A DNA stretch of 64,000 bases from Myceligenerans salitolerans. Its GTDB lineage: Bacteria > Actinomycetota > Actinomycetes > Actinomycetales > Cellulomonadaceae. The position numbers and the translations under genes are program-made. The DNA is taken from contig NZ_JAFMPK010000009.1 of NCBI RefSeq assembly GCF_017349295.1, positions 62,001 to 126,000 on the forward strand, written 5' to 3'. Position 1 is the stretch's first letter; each line of letters opens with the position of its first letter. Positions 9,674-18,129 of the stretch are shown here, piece by piece. A model generated the notes under the pieces. That model was not told the origin of the DNA. It was given only the letters and a program-made list of their open reading frames with translations, and did not search any database.

Positions 9674-10096
9674 TCAACTTAGCCAGAACCTAAGGTCCCC
9701 CGCCCGCAATCGCACGCGCATTGCCGAAAGTTGGAGCATGATCCACTGGACGGATGACCAATGCCGCCCTGTGAACACATCGATATCGCTTATGGCGTTT
9801 AGCGCACGAGCGGACAGGCACGGGTCCATCAGAAATTGGCGCAAGGAGCGATAGACCGAGTCACTTGCAACTGTCCTATTGATGCGAGCAGCATGCCCAA
9901 TGCACGTGACCGCGAGTCCGCGAATATTTTCATCGGGGTGCTCCCTCGCCTGGCGCAACAGGAAACCCTCAAGCCACACAAGATTCGTTTCACAATAGGT
10001 CAATTCCAGCAGGGAATCAGCTGCAATAGCCGCATCTTGACCGCCAATGCGATTGATCATCGCGCACCGGTCATCACGCCCCCACGGGTTACTCAC
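9674..10096 (-). CDS. hypothetical protein, possibly HEAT-like helical repeat
   Basis: This ~140-residue protein is not assigned to a known family with confidence. It is rich in alternating helical patterns such as DAAIAADSLLELTYCETNLV, WLEGFLLRQAREHPDENIRGLAVTCIGHAARI and RSLRQFLMDPCLSARALNAI, which resemble HEAT or armadillo repeats; such proteins often serve as immunity proteins in islands. GTG at 10096 has a GGGAGA ribosome site 6-7 bp upstream. Its base composition is lower in G+C than flanking chromosome. It is bracketed by 17-bp direct repeats at 9498 and 10251, suggesting it entered as a unit. The gene call is moderate; function is inferred only from shape. Confidence 0.6.
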   Translation of the reverse strand: MSNPWGRDDRCAMINRIGGQDAAIAADSLLELTYCETNLVWLEGFLLRQAREHPDENIRGLAVTCIGHAARINRTVASDSVYRSLRQFLMDPCLSARALNAISDIDVFTGRHWSSVQWIMLQLSAMRVRLRAGDLRFWLS

Positions 10097-10250
10097 CAAA
10101 TCTCTCCCTTGTGCTCAACATACCTGGCACTCAATGAGTACACTCTGCTGCTTCCGACTGAGAAAAGACCAATCTCGCAGGTCACAGACATACACTCCGC
10201 CCCACAGACGTGCCAGCGGTCCTCGACACAGCTATCTCACACCGAAGAAC

Positions 10251-10267
10251 GAGGCGAGAAAACCTCA
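10251..10267. repeat. 17-bp direct repeat, copy 2
   Basis: Exact second copy of gaggcgagaaaacctca, 753 bp from the first, lying just past the 3' end of the minus-strand gene 10273-10851. It marks the other edge of the segment that holds the HEAT-like gene. Confidence 0.7.
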
Positions 10268-10272
10268 GTGGA

Positions 10273-10851
10273 TCACCGGTCGCTGGCCGTTCCGTCTTCA
10301 GTGCGCAGCGGCTCTTTTCCGAATTCGAGGTAGTTCTTGTTGAAGTGACCATCGCGACGAGCCCGCCCAGGAGTGAAGTAGACGTTGACGTCGAAGCGGT
10401 GGTCGATGGTAATGATCGCCTGCCGATCACGGGCGTGGTCGCGCAGGACCAGACCACCCAGGCTGAGGCTCCCGGGCGAGCCGCACTCCCAGGCAGGGCG
10501 TTCTGGCCACCAGAAGACTTGGAGATCAGTGATCGTACGCGGCCCGCGGCGGCGCCAGCGGCGCGTCACGTCCCAGAATCTTGCTTCCCTGAGATGGACG
10601 GGCATCAGCGGTCCGCACCAGATATCGAGGCCGTCCTGGGAGCCACGCTGTTCCCAGATGATCGACCACGTCGAGCCGTCGGCGAAGTCGAGTTCGATTC
10701 CGTGCCCGAGGTTGTCGCGGTCACCTTCGCGCCAGTAGGGGATCGCCGCGCCGTGGTCGACATCGGCGTATCTGACGGCGATCAGGCGCTTGCCGGTCAG
10801 GACGTGCTGCAGGGCGTCGGTGACCATGGCGGCGTCGGCGTCGTTCGTCAC
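10273..10851 (-). CDS. hypothetical protein
   Basis: The 192-residue product is not recognised. It starts VTNDADAAMVTDALQHVL and has a central region GIELDFADGSTWSIIWEQRG, a Trp-rich part (TDLQVFWWPERPAWECG) and a beta-strand-rich end (AIITIDHRFDVNVYFTPG). GTG at 10851 is preferred because a GAGGTGG ribosome site lies 10 bp upstream; the open frame continues to an ATG at 11016, giving 247 residues, if that start is used. The stop is 6 bp from the second 17-bp direct repeat. Solitary genes of this kind in islands are often immunity proteins, but nothing here proves that. Confidence 0.5.
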   Translation of the reverse strand: MTNDADAAMVTDALQHVLTGKRLIAVRYADVDHGAAIPYWREGDRDNLGHGIELDFADGSTWSIIWEQRGSQDGLDIWCGPLMPVHLREARFWDVTRRWRRRGPRTITDLQVFWWPERPAWECGSPGSLSLGGLVLRDHARDRQAIITIDHRFDVNVYFTPGRARRDGHFNKNYLEFGKEPLRTEDGTASDR

Positions 10852-11037
10852 CCATGCCGTCCACCTCAGGAGCGACTCCCAATCCGGCTTCCGTACGCGA
10901 TCACTCACTCGCCGGAAGGTAGTACAGATCCAGGGGCTCTGATCGCGGGCGAGCGGAGGACCGCCCGTGACTCGCTCCTTGTGCAGCAGAATTGGCGCGA
11001 TGACATCACGAAACATGAGGTCGTACCACCCGGCTCG

Positions 11038-11265
11038 TTAGGTGGTGTTGGGCCGCGTCGAATGGACTACAGGGATCGCGACCACAAGGCGCCGAGTCAG
11101 CTCGTCGAGGTCCACCCGGATGAGCCGGCCGATGCGGTAGCCGGTGATGGTGCCGTCGGCGATGCGGCGGCGCAGCGTCTTCACGGACACGTGGAAGTGC
11201 GCGGCGGCATCGGCGAGGGTCACCAGGTGAACAGGCGGCGTGGCGGGTGAGTTGTGGTGAGACAT
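11038..11265 (-). CDS. excisionase-like / MerR-type helix-turn-helix DNA-binding protein
   Basis: The 75-residue protein has a single winged-helix DNA-binding unit: VTLADAAAHFHVSVKTLRRR, then IADGTITGYRIGRLIRVDLDEL. This is the excisionase/AlpA (HTH_17) pattern, in which YRIGRLIRV is the wing. Such proteins direct integrase-mediated excision in actinobacterial integrative elements. It lies 1.5 kb from the integrase and on the opposite strand. A second, broken copy of its C-terminal coding sequence lies at 11561-11616. Confidence 0.8.
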   Translation of the reverse strand: MSHHNSPATPPVHLVTLADAAAHFHVSVKTLRRRIADGTITGYRIGRLIRVDLDELTRRLVVAIPVVHSTRPNTT

Positions 11266-11560
11266 GGCCCTTCCCTTTCAAGGAGTACTCGATGGGTTCG
11301 ACGTGCTCATCGGTTCGGTCGACCAGGAGTACGTGGAAGCGAACCTGCCTCAGGCACTGAAATTTGCCGGCGAGTTCAGTCGAGGCGCCCGACAGGTTCT
11401 ATGGCCGGATGGTCACGGCGTGTTCCCCGGCGAGCCCAGTTTCGACTCGCGCCTGACAGGTCGCCAGGATCTTCGTTGACTTCGCGCGTGTCTTCCGCCC
11501 GCTGCCGTTCCAGGCAGGCCTGTCGGGCCGCATCAAGCAGAGCAGCTCGAGGGAGTCGTG
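11266..11560. other. gap without a recognisable gene
   Basis: These 295 bases lie upstream of the excisionase-like gene and upstream of an excisionase remnant. Open frames exist (for example plus-strand 11264-11479) but have no family features and no ribosome site. The stretch may be the scar of an older element. Confidence 0.4.
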
Positions 11561-11616
11561 ATCACAAGGCGGTGGGTCAGCTCGTCGAGGTCCTCCCGGA
11601 TGAGCCCGCCGATCCG
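11561..11616 (-). pseudogene. remnant of a second excisionase gene (C-terminal piece)
   Basis: Bases 11561-11616 match 11081-11136, inside the intact excisionase gene, at most positions. Read on the minus strand they give RIGGLIREDLDELTHRLVIT, against RIGRLIRVDLDELTRRLVVA in the intact protein. No start or N-terminal HTH is left, and the piece directly follows the stop of the HNH gene at 11620. It probably marks a junction with an earlier, related element. Confidence 0.65.
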
Positions 11617-11619
11617 GGA

Positions 11620-12630
11620 CTACTGGGACGCTTTGCTGGGCTGGTCCTCTCCGAAGACCCGCTCACGGTGCCAGGCGAGATACCTGTCTTCGGGCGGGAC
11701 CGCCGGGAGAGTCAGATCGATCCGTCGCCGCAAGCCGTGACCCGTGAACTGCACGGCGGCCGCCGGGTTGTTGCCTACTGCGGCAGCGAGACGCGGCGCG
11801 AAGCGCACAACGAGATGGTCGGCAGCGCTGTCCAGCGTCATCAGGCCCGTGTCGAACGCGGCATCGTGCGTGGGGCATGCCGCGATGCCATTGGCGACAT
11901 CAAGGCGTTCTTGGTGATTGGAGTCGCGCCACGGCTTGATGTGCCCGGCTCGAAGGAGGGTGGGGCGTTGCCCGTCGCCGAGCGTGAACCCGCAGAACAC
12001 GCATGCGTCGCCGTAGTTGCGCAGCACCTCGGAGGCGAAGGCGCTCTGCCCGATTCGGAGCATCCGCATCAGTGCACGCTCGGTTGCGGCGTCGGTTTCG
12101 ACGTTCTCCAGCAGGCGTCGGCGCATCTCCTTCTCGACAGCGGTCTGCAGATCAGACTCGTCGATCTCCTCCTGCCCGAGCAGCACCATCGAGCCGCCGT
12201 GCTCCAGGCCGAGGAAGTCGGGAAGTCGATCTCTGCCAATGCCGACGTTTCGGGCTGCCGTGACGACGACGCGGTAGGTCTTTGCGACGCGCTCCGGCTC
12301 CGCCGCAAGGCGTCGACCAAGTTCGATGTCGGTGGTAGCGCCGCGGTTCCGACCGGGTACGCCGGAGAGGTTCTGAACCTTGGAGGCAACACCGTTTGGC
12401 TTGCGTCGAAAAAGTCGTGCAAGTTCGGGTACGGGAAACGGGAAGGTACGGCTGTTTCCACCGCCTGCTCTGACGTTCGCCACGACGCGCACCGCGCCCG
12501 CGAGGAGCGTCTCAACGGGGGAATGATTGATCCGAGGGTGATTCTCCGAGGGCTCCTGACGGGACAGGATCTCGCGCCACTGACGCTCGGCCTCGGCGAT
12601 CGTGATGTCGAGATAGTCCGAAAGGCTCAT
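11620..12630 (-). CDS. HNH endonuclease
   Basis: The 336-residue protein has a C-terminal HNH nuclease domain. A cysteine pair in ACVFCGF, then LLRAGHIKPWRDSNHQERLD (the catalytic His region), NGIAACPTHDAAFDTGLM and a final basic part. The N-terminal ~170 residues (LDITIAEAERQWREILSRQE; LARLFRRKPNGVASKVQNLSG) resemble the DNA-binding part of HNH-type restriction endonucleases such as those acting on modified or unmodified DNA in islands. No methyltransferase is next to it. ATG at 12630. It may be a solitary restriction enzyme or a nuclease of a lost element; specificity cannot be read. Confidence 0.85.
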   Translation of the reverse strand: MSLSDYLDITIAEAERQWREILSRQEPSENHPRINHSPVETLLAGAVRVVANVRAGGGNSRTFPFPVPELARLFRRKPNGVASKVQNLSGVPGRNRGATTDIELGRRLAAEPERVAKTYRVVVTAARNVGIGRDRLPDFLGLEHGGSMVLLGQEEIDESDLQTAVEKEMRRRLLENVETDAATERALMRMLRIGQSAFASEVLRNYGDACVFCGFTLGDGQRPTLLRAGHIKPWRDSNHQERLDVANGIAACPTHDAAFDTGLMTLDSAADHLVVRFAPRLAAAVGNNPAAAVQFTGHGLRRRIDLTLPAVPPEDRYLAWHRERVFGEDQPSKASQ

Positions 12631-13141
12631 GGCTACTCACAATAGGTGGTACCGGCGACGGGGAGAGAGGCGTACGTCGGGCTGCGGGGCGGCGATGCTG
12701 GCCAACGGCGGCGCGGGGTGTCGAGCCGACCCGGCGACTGGTCGCAACCCCCTGCCCGCCAACCCGCACCGGCATGAGCAGGGCGAGAGCATCGTCGGTG
12801 TGCACAGTGGCGAGCCCGAGGGCGTCGCGCCCGCCGAGTCTCAGCCGAATGCCGGTTGCACCGAAGGACCGCACAGCGTCAGACACGATTCCGTCGGTAT
12901 GAGCGACGACGCGCTCCGCTTCGCCAAACAGAGACTGTCACGGCCGCACGACCACGCCCATGGGCACCTGATCGACCGCGTGGCCACCGCAGCTACCGAG
13001 GAAAGTGATCACGATCGAGCTCGCGAGCTGCGGCGCACGATCATCGTGCACGTGACAACGGTCGCCACTGGCTACCTACCAGTCGGACGCGGCACGGCTG
13101 TGGCGCCGGACTTTGATCATGTCCGGCACTGCCGCTGTCGA
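12631..13141. other. 511-bp gap with no supported gene
   Basis: Both strands have open frames (plus 12629-13438; minus 12512-12886), but they overlap real genes in antisense, have no recognisable domain and no good ribosome site. The segment could carry promoters for the HNH gene (minus strand). It may also contain degraded coding DNA: the minus-strand frame starting near 12886 has a fairly gene-like first 40 residues before becoming low-complexity. Confidence 0.4.
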
Positions 13142-14395
13142 TCATTGCTGCCGGAGGTCTTCCTCGTCGTTCGAGCGTTGACGGAGCGTTTGCTCGGCAA
13201 TCCCGCTGGAGAGTCGTCCTGTTACCGATATGGCTCGGTGGAGGGTCTCGTTGCCGAGACGCCTGGCGGTATCGACGCCCTCTGCTCCCGTCTCGAGCGC
13301 TTTGTCCTTCACCTCTGTGGCCGCGTCTACCCATCGCCTGGCCTCCAGCGACTGCCGACCGCGCTCAATCCCGAGCCGTCGGTAGAAGTCAACGACGGCG
13401 GTCGCTACACGGTTGCTCGAATGCACCACAGCCCGTGATGCGGTTGGGTGCAGCAGCACCTTCGTGTTGGCGATGCCGGCGGCTGCCTCGATCCGCGCCA
13501 TCAGGTGCTCGGCGCTCTGCGAAATGAGTTCCAGGCGCTTGTGTCGGGCGACCTTCAGCGCGAGGCGATGCTCGTCTAGCTCGTCTGGCGACGCCTCCAG
13601 CACGCGGTCGAGTTCGAGCACGGCGATCGCATCCTGCAATTGAAAGCAACGCGCCAGGACCGCGAGCCACTCCATGACCTTGGACTCGGCTTCCTTCGAT
13701 GCCTTGGCGAGATCACCGATCTTGGCCTTGTGCTCAAGCTTCTCCGCGAGCGCGTCGAGTTGACGCAACGCATATGCCTGGGTGCGCGCGATGATCATCG
13801 AGGTCGCCTGAACCTTCGACCATGTGACCTCGGAGACCCGACCCACATGCTCTCGGACGGTCATGGCTTCCTCGATGACAAGGTCCACTCCGATCATGTC
13901 CGCCAACATCGCGTCCTTCTGGGCGCGGAGTACGTCGTCGATCTTCTCGTCGATCGTGGCGAGATAGTCGGTGATCTCTTCCATGGCCTGTTGCATCGCC
14001 AGCTGTGCCATGATCCCCGCGGCACCCGCAAGCATCGCCGGGCTCGTCAGAAGCGATCCGGGCGTCTTCACGAATTGGACGAACCCCCGGATCTGGCCGT
14101 TGCTGCCCCTCAGCACGCCTGTGCTGAGACCTGTCTTCGAGCTCGTCCTGAGCCCGTACTTGGTAACAAGCTGCGCTGACTCCTCAGTCAACTTCACCCA
14201 GCAGCCCGAACTGGCTGCTATCTGGGAACCTGCCTGTGCGCATCCTGCCGCGGTACCGAGGGTCGCGCCGAGCCGGTGCAGTCCGAGGTCCTCCGATGAC
14301 AGTCCCTCAGAAACGAGGAAGCGTTCGACAACCGCTCGATTCCCGATGACCGCCAGGCCATCGCCGTCACTGATCAGCTGAACCTTTTCGTCCAC
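13142..14395 (-). CDS. hypothetical protein with long helical region
   Basis: The 417-residue protein begins MDEKVQLISDGDGLAVIGN and is not assigned to a known function. A glycine/alanine-rich hydrophobic stretch (LTSPAMLAGAAGIMAQLAMQ, residues ~120-140) could insert in or lie on a membrane. It is followed by a long, charged, probably coiled-coil region (EEITDYLATIDEKIDDVLRA, LAEKLEHKAKIGDLAKASKE, LDRVLEASPDELDEHRLALK). A pore-forming or membrane-associated helical bundle would give this pattern, but that is inference. The gene is well supported by codon bias and length. A probably frameshifted gene lies immediately upstream on the same strand (14400-14841). Confidence 0.75.
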   Translation of the reverse strand: MDEKVQLISDGDGLAVIGNRAVVERFLVSEGLSSEDLGLHRLGATLGTAAGCAQAGSQIAASSGCWVKLTEESAQLVTKYGLRTSSKTGLSTGVLRGSNGQIRGFVQFVKTPGSLLTSPAMLAGAAGIMAQLAMQQAMEEITDYLATIDEKIDDVLRAQKDAMLADMIGVDLVIEEAMTVREHVGRVSEVTWSKVQATSMIIARTQAYALRQLDALAEKLEHKAKIGDLAKASKEAESKVMEWLAVLARCFQLQDAIAVLELDRVLEASPDELDEHRLALKVARHKRLELISQSAEHLMARIEAAAGIANTKVLLHPTASRAVVHSSNRVATAVVDFYRRLGIERGRQSLEARRWVDAATEVKDKALETGAEGVDTARRLGNETLHRAISVTGRLSSGIAEQTLRQRSNDEEDLRQQ

Positions 14396-14399
14396 AGTC

Positions 14400-14841
14400 G
14401 GCTCCTGAAGCGTAGGTAGGCAGAGCCCCCGCGATCAGGACTCTTCGTGGTCGAGCTAGAGCCGACTCATCGGAGGCGTCGAGCGGTGACGGTCGAACGC
14501 ATGGGACGCCACCGTCGGGATCGATGATCGAGTCGTCGGCTACCAGGTTGAACCTAGCGGCCGGGTGGGCATTCCCCGCTGATTCGGGTGGGTGAAACCT
14601 TTCCGGCTCGGTGAGATGTGCCCCACCAAGCCAGTGCCGACTCGATCGTCCACGACGTATGACGGTGACGCGTTTGAGCGCTGCATCGTCGAGGACGTCG
14701 TCGTACCGAGAAGGCAAGGTAGCTGCCGACCGTGACATCCGCCGTCGTGGCGCCCACAAGCGCCCGCTGGAGCACCGCCGAATCTCTTGTCGTAGGCCCG
14801 GAGTAGTGATGCTCCGGCACCTTCTGCTGCTTTCTTGCCAC
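14400..14841 (-). pseudogene. probable frameshifted small gene upstream of 13142-14395
   Basis: A minus-strand frame starts at ATG 14841 (MARKQQKVPEHHYSGP...ATTADVTVGSYL), then loses coding character. A different minus-strand frame picks up near 14710 with PSRYDDVLDDAALKRVTVI and stays gene-like to about 14400 (RHWLGGAHLTEPERFHPPES). One inserted or deleted base near 14710 would join them into a single product of ~145 residues. No family is recognised. It might instead be two unrelated shadows; the codon pattern on both sides of the break favours a broken gene. Confidence 0.4.
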
Positions 14842-14939
14842 GGCGCCAACGTAGCCCTGTCAACACCCCACCGGCGTGTGCCTCCGTAGACTGGCCGCGC
14901 TCTGCACGGAGCACTCCCTTCTCAACGAGAGGTTCCCGC

Positions 14940-16682
14940 GTGACCGATATCGTCGCGATCTCCGCCCAGGTGGAGGCAGCTGTTCAGGCTGCCCTGACCC
15001 AGGTGCTCCCGGCCGAGCTGGCCGGCACCGACCCGGTGGTCCGACGATCCGACCGCGCCGACTTCCAGGCCAACGGCGTGCTCGCCGTGGCCAAGAAGGT
15101 GGGGATCCCTGCTTCTGTGATCGCGATAGATGTCGCCAGGGAGCTTCGGTATGCGGGCTGGGTGACAACCTGTTCCGGTCCAGGCTTCCTCAACCTCACC
15201 GTGCCCGACGACGTCGCCTGGTCGGCCGTCGCAGCGCGCCTGGCCGACGCGCGCCTCGGCGTGAGCAGTCCGCGCGCGGGGGAGCGGGTGGTCGTCGACT
15301 ACTCGGCGCCGAACGTCGCCAAGGAGATGCACGTCGGCCATCTGCGTTCGTCCGTGATCGGCGACGCGCTCGTGCGCGTGCTCGGTCACCTGGGCGCGGA
15401 CGTGACCCGGCAGAACCACATCGGCGACTGGGGCACCCAGTTCGGCATGCTCATCCAGTACCTCGACGAGCACCCCGAGGCTTCCTGGAAGGGCAAGGGC
15501 GCCGACACCATGTCCGCCCTGGATGCCCTGTACAAGGCCGCCCGCGCCGAGTTCGAGGCCGACGCGGCGTTTGCCGACCGGTCCCGTGCCCGCGTCGTCG
15601 CGCTCCAGTCCGGCGACGAAGCAACGGTCGCAGTGTGGCGTGATCTGGTCGCCGAGTCCGAGAAGGCGTTCCAGGTCATCTACGACCGCCTCGGAGTCCT
15701 GCTGGACGAGGGCGACTTCGACGGCGAGTCCCGCCACAACGACGCCCTACCCGGCGTGGTCAACGCCCTCGTGGCGAAGGGCATCGCGAGCGAGTCCGAC
15801 GGCGCCATGGTCACCTTCACCGACGGCGTGAACAACCCCGAGGGCGACCCGGTCCCGCTGATCGTGCGCAAGAAGGACGGCGGGTTCGGCTACGCCGCCA
15901 CCGACCTGGCCACGATGCGTCTGCGGGTCGAGGAGTACAAGGCCGACCGGATTCTCTACGTCGTCGACGCACGCCAGGCGCTGCACTTCACCATGGTGTT
16001 CGACACCGCCCGCCGGGCCGGCTGGCTCCCGGACTCGGTCCACGCCGAACACGTCCGGTTCGGCACCGTGCTGGGCAAGGACGGGCGCCCGTTCAAGACG
16101 CGCTCGGGCAAGACCGTCCGGCTCGCGGACCTGCTCGACGACGCCGAAGCGGCCGTCCGCGTCGTGCTCGAGGACAAGCAGCACGACTTCACCGACGAGG
16201 AGCTGGGCGACGTCGTGCGCGCGGCCGGGACCGCGGCAATCAAGTACGCCGACCTGTCCAACACCCGCACCAAGGACTACGTGTTCGACGTCGACCAGAT
16301 GGTCGCCACCACCGGGAACACCGGCGTCTACCTCCAGTACGCGCACGCCCGGGTGCGATCCATCCTGCGCAAGGCCGGCGAGATCATCGGGCAGGTCGAT
16401 GCCACCGTCGCGGCGCACGCGGCCGAGAAGAACCTGGCCCTGACTCTCGACGCCTTCGACGCTACGCTCCGCGACGTAGCCACGACGCTCGAGCCGCACC
16501 GCCTGTGCGGCTACCTGTACGACGTCGCGACCGCCTTCACCCGCTTCTACGACGCCTGCCCCGTCCTCAAGGCAGACGACGCCGCGGTACGGGGCAACCG
16601 GCTGGCGCTGTGCGACCTCACCGGGCGCACCCTGGCGGCGGGGCTCGACCTGCTCGGCATCGCCGCGCCGGAACGGATGTGA
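14940..16682 (+). CDS. argS: arginyl-tRNA synthetase (island copy)
   Basis: ArgRS charges tRNA-Arg. The 580-residue class I enzyme starts VTDIVAISAQVEAAV. It has the N-terminal additional domain (QANGVLAVAKK...GPGFLNLTV), the HIGH-type motif in VAKEMHVGHLRSSVIGD, QNHIGDWGTQFGMLI, and a C-terminal anticodon-binding helical domain ending GLDLLGIAAPERM. Like most ArgRS it has no strict KMSKS; KDGRPFKTRSGK lies at the equivalent place. Length is normal and no frame breaks are seen, so it should be active. It lies inside the 30-kb island, together with serS and gltX, and is therefore likely to be a second copy; the chromosomal copy is not in this window. Confidence 0.93.
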   Translation: MTDIVAISAQVEAAVQAALTQVLPAELAGTDPVVRRSDRADFQANGVLAVAKKVGIPASVIAIDVARELRYAGWVTTCSGPGFLNLTVPDDVAWSAVAARLADARLGVSSPRAGERVVVDYSAPNVAKEMHVGHLRSSVIGDALVRVLGHLGADVTRQNHIGDWGTQFGMLIQYLDEHPEASWKGKGADTMSALDALYKAARAEFEADAAFADRSRARVVALQSGDEATVAVWRDLVAESEKAFQVIYDRLGVLLDEGDFDGESRHNDALPGVVNALVAKGIASESDGAMVTFTDGVNNPEGDPVPLIVRKKDGGFGYAATDLATMRLRVEEYKADRILYVVDARQALHFTMVFDTARRAGWLPDSVHAEHVRFGTVLGKDGRPFKTRSGKTVRLADLLDDAEAAVRVVLEDKQHDFTDEELGDVVRAAGTAAIKYADLSNTRTKDYVFDVDQMVATTGNTGVYLQYAHARVRSILRKAGEIIGQVDATVAAHAAEKNLALTLDAFDATLRDVATTLEPHRLCGYLYDVATAFTRFYDACPVLKADDAAVRGNRLALCDLTGRTLAAGLDLLGIAAPERM

Positions 16683-16774
16683 CCGGTGTACTGCCGCGTC
16701 GGAGCCGGCGTGGCAGCATCGTGGTCGACCAGGATCGTCGAGGAGCGCTTGCCAACGACTCCGTGGTTCCCGGC

Positions 16775-17515
16775 ATGATGTGGGCCGTGGAGCAGACGAG
16801 AGTGTCGGGCGCTGACCCGGGTGCCGCTTGGTTGAAGCCGAGACGGCAAATGGCATTCGCCCCGGTCAGTGCCCCGATCACCGGTGGGCGGGCAAAGCTC
16901 GGTGGGCAACCCGTGTGGCGGGACCGGCACCAGTGGCCGCAGTCCGCGGCCAACGGTGAGCAGATGATGTTCATCGGGCAGTTCCCGATCCCCGGCGACG
17001 TGCAACGGATGGCCTATCTCTTCAGGACGGATGGCGACAAGGGGCTCACGTGGGAGGCCGACGGCGGCGAGAACGCGCTCATCGTCCAGCCCGGCGGACG
17101 TGTCCCGGCGTTCATCAAGACTGTCGCCTCCGCGACGGGGCCGACCCTCTGGAAGCGTGGACCCGAGTGGAACGACGGACCCTCGGTCGAACGGTCCATC
17201 AACTTCGTGCCGATCGACGCTGAGGTAGAGCGGTGGCTGGAACTCGCCGCAGACTACTGCGAGGCAGAGCGCAATGGGCTTCCCGCTCAGTTCCCCGAGG
17301 AGGTGACGCTCGCCCCTCGCAGCTACATCGGTGGCAGGCCCGTTCTGTGGCAGCCGCACCTGCCCTTGCCTGTGCCGGACGGCTGGCACTTCTTCTTCCA
17401 GCTCGACGGCTTCGACGACTGGGACGAACCCGCGATCGACTTCGGCGGCGGGACTGGGTACGCATTCCTGAGCCCGGATTGCCTCGAGGGCCGGTTTACC
17501 TGGGACTGCGTATAG
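16775..17515 (+). CDS. DUF1963 (YwqG-like) domain protein
   Basis: The 246-residue protein shows the DUF1963 pattern: KLGGQPVWRDRHQWP, MMFIGQFPIPGD, AYLFRTD, and a conserved end LDGFDDWDEPAIDFGGGTGY with AFLSPDC. The first ~30 residues are uncertain: ATG at 16775 or 16778 and GTG at 16787 are all possible, and there is no clear ribosome site. DUF1963 proteins have no settled biochemical role and turn up both as free-standing genes and as putative immunity proteins of polymorphic toxins. It lies 92 bp after argS on the same strand. Confidence 0.75.
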   Translation: MMWAVEQTRVSGADPGAAWLKPRRQMAFAPVSAPITGGRAKLGGQPVWRDRHQWPQSAANGEQMMFIGQFPIPGDVQRMAYLFRTDGDKGLTWEADGGENALIVQPGGRVPAFIKTVASATGPTLWKRGPEWNDGPSVERSINFVPIDAEVERWLELAADYCEAERNGLPAQFPEEVTLAPRSYIGGRPVLWQPHLPLPVPDGWHFFFQLDGFDDWDEPAIDFGGGTGYAFLSPDCLEGRFTWDCV

Positions 17516-17697
17516 GACACGTTGGAACGTGTACGACGTCGCTGCTTGCCAGAGCGCACCTCAGACACCAGTAGGCAACGGGATACGTCTCAGGCGAACG
17601 TCTGGTCAGCTGTTAGCGCCAAGGGCAGACAGGATGCTCGCCTGGAGGTGAGGGGACGGCCCGATGCACGTGAGTCGCCGCCGGCCCCGATCAACTC
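17516..17697. other. 182-bp gap between convergent genes
   Basis: Nothing beyond a possible transcription stop is seen here. The gap separates the DUF1963 gene from the SUKH gene that reads toward it. Confidence 0.4.
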
Positions 17698-18129
17698 TCA
17701 GCCCTCATCCTCAGGACGATCGCCGCGTCGGACCGTTATGCATCGCTCCAGGTAGTCGGTGACGGAGGACGCCACCCAGGTGCGGCTGTCCGTCTCGTGG
17801 TCCCACTGGTAGACCTGCTGGATGCCGGTGGTGGCGATGAAGAACTGGTCGCCGTCGGCCGGGTCGCCGAAGAAGACGGCGTCGTCGAACGACATGTACA
17901 GGTTGCCGAACGTTCCGCCCCGGAACTCGGCGTTCGTTCGGGCGATGTCTTCGACCGTTCGGACGAGGTCCTCGTGGTCACGAACGATCCCGTCGGCCCG
18001 CAGGAGAACATGGGCGAGATCACCCGGCATCGGATGGCCGAGGGTGTTCTCGCAGGCACGGATCGTCGCGGGGTCAGCGGGCCGTCCGACGACGAGGCCG
18101 GGCACGGCGAGCAGTTCGTCGAGTGTCAT
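17698..18129 (-). CDS. SMI1/KNR4 (SUKH) family protein, probable orphan immunity protein
   Basis: The 143-residue protein starts MTLDELLAVPGLVVGRPADP and has the SUKH pattern: LGHPMPGDLAHVLLRADGIV near the start, then FGNLYMSFDDAVFFGDPADGDQFFI, and a C-terminal WDHETDSRTWVASSVTDYLE. Members of the SUKH superfamily are mostly immunity proteins that bind polymorphic toxins such as nucleases. No toxin gene lies next to it here, so it may protect against toxins made by neighbours. ATG at 18129 is chosen because the family start fits; further upstream codons lack family features. Confidence 0.85.
   Translation of the reverse strand: MTLDELLAVPGLVVGRPADPATIRACENTLGHPMPGDLAHVLLRADGIVRDHEDLVRTVEDIARTNAEFRGGTFGNLYMSFDDAVFFGDPADGDQFFIATTGIQQVYQWDHETDSRTWVASSVTDYLERCITVRRGDRPEDEG

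Noticed and set aside
12512-12886. Minus-strand 124-residue frame before the HNH gene
   Set aside because: Its first 40 residues look acceptable but the rest overlaps the HNH start in another frame and turns into low complexity.
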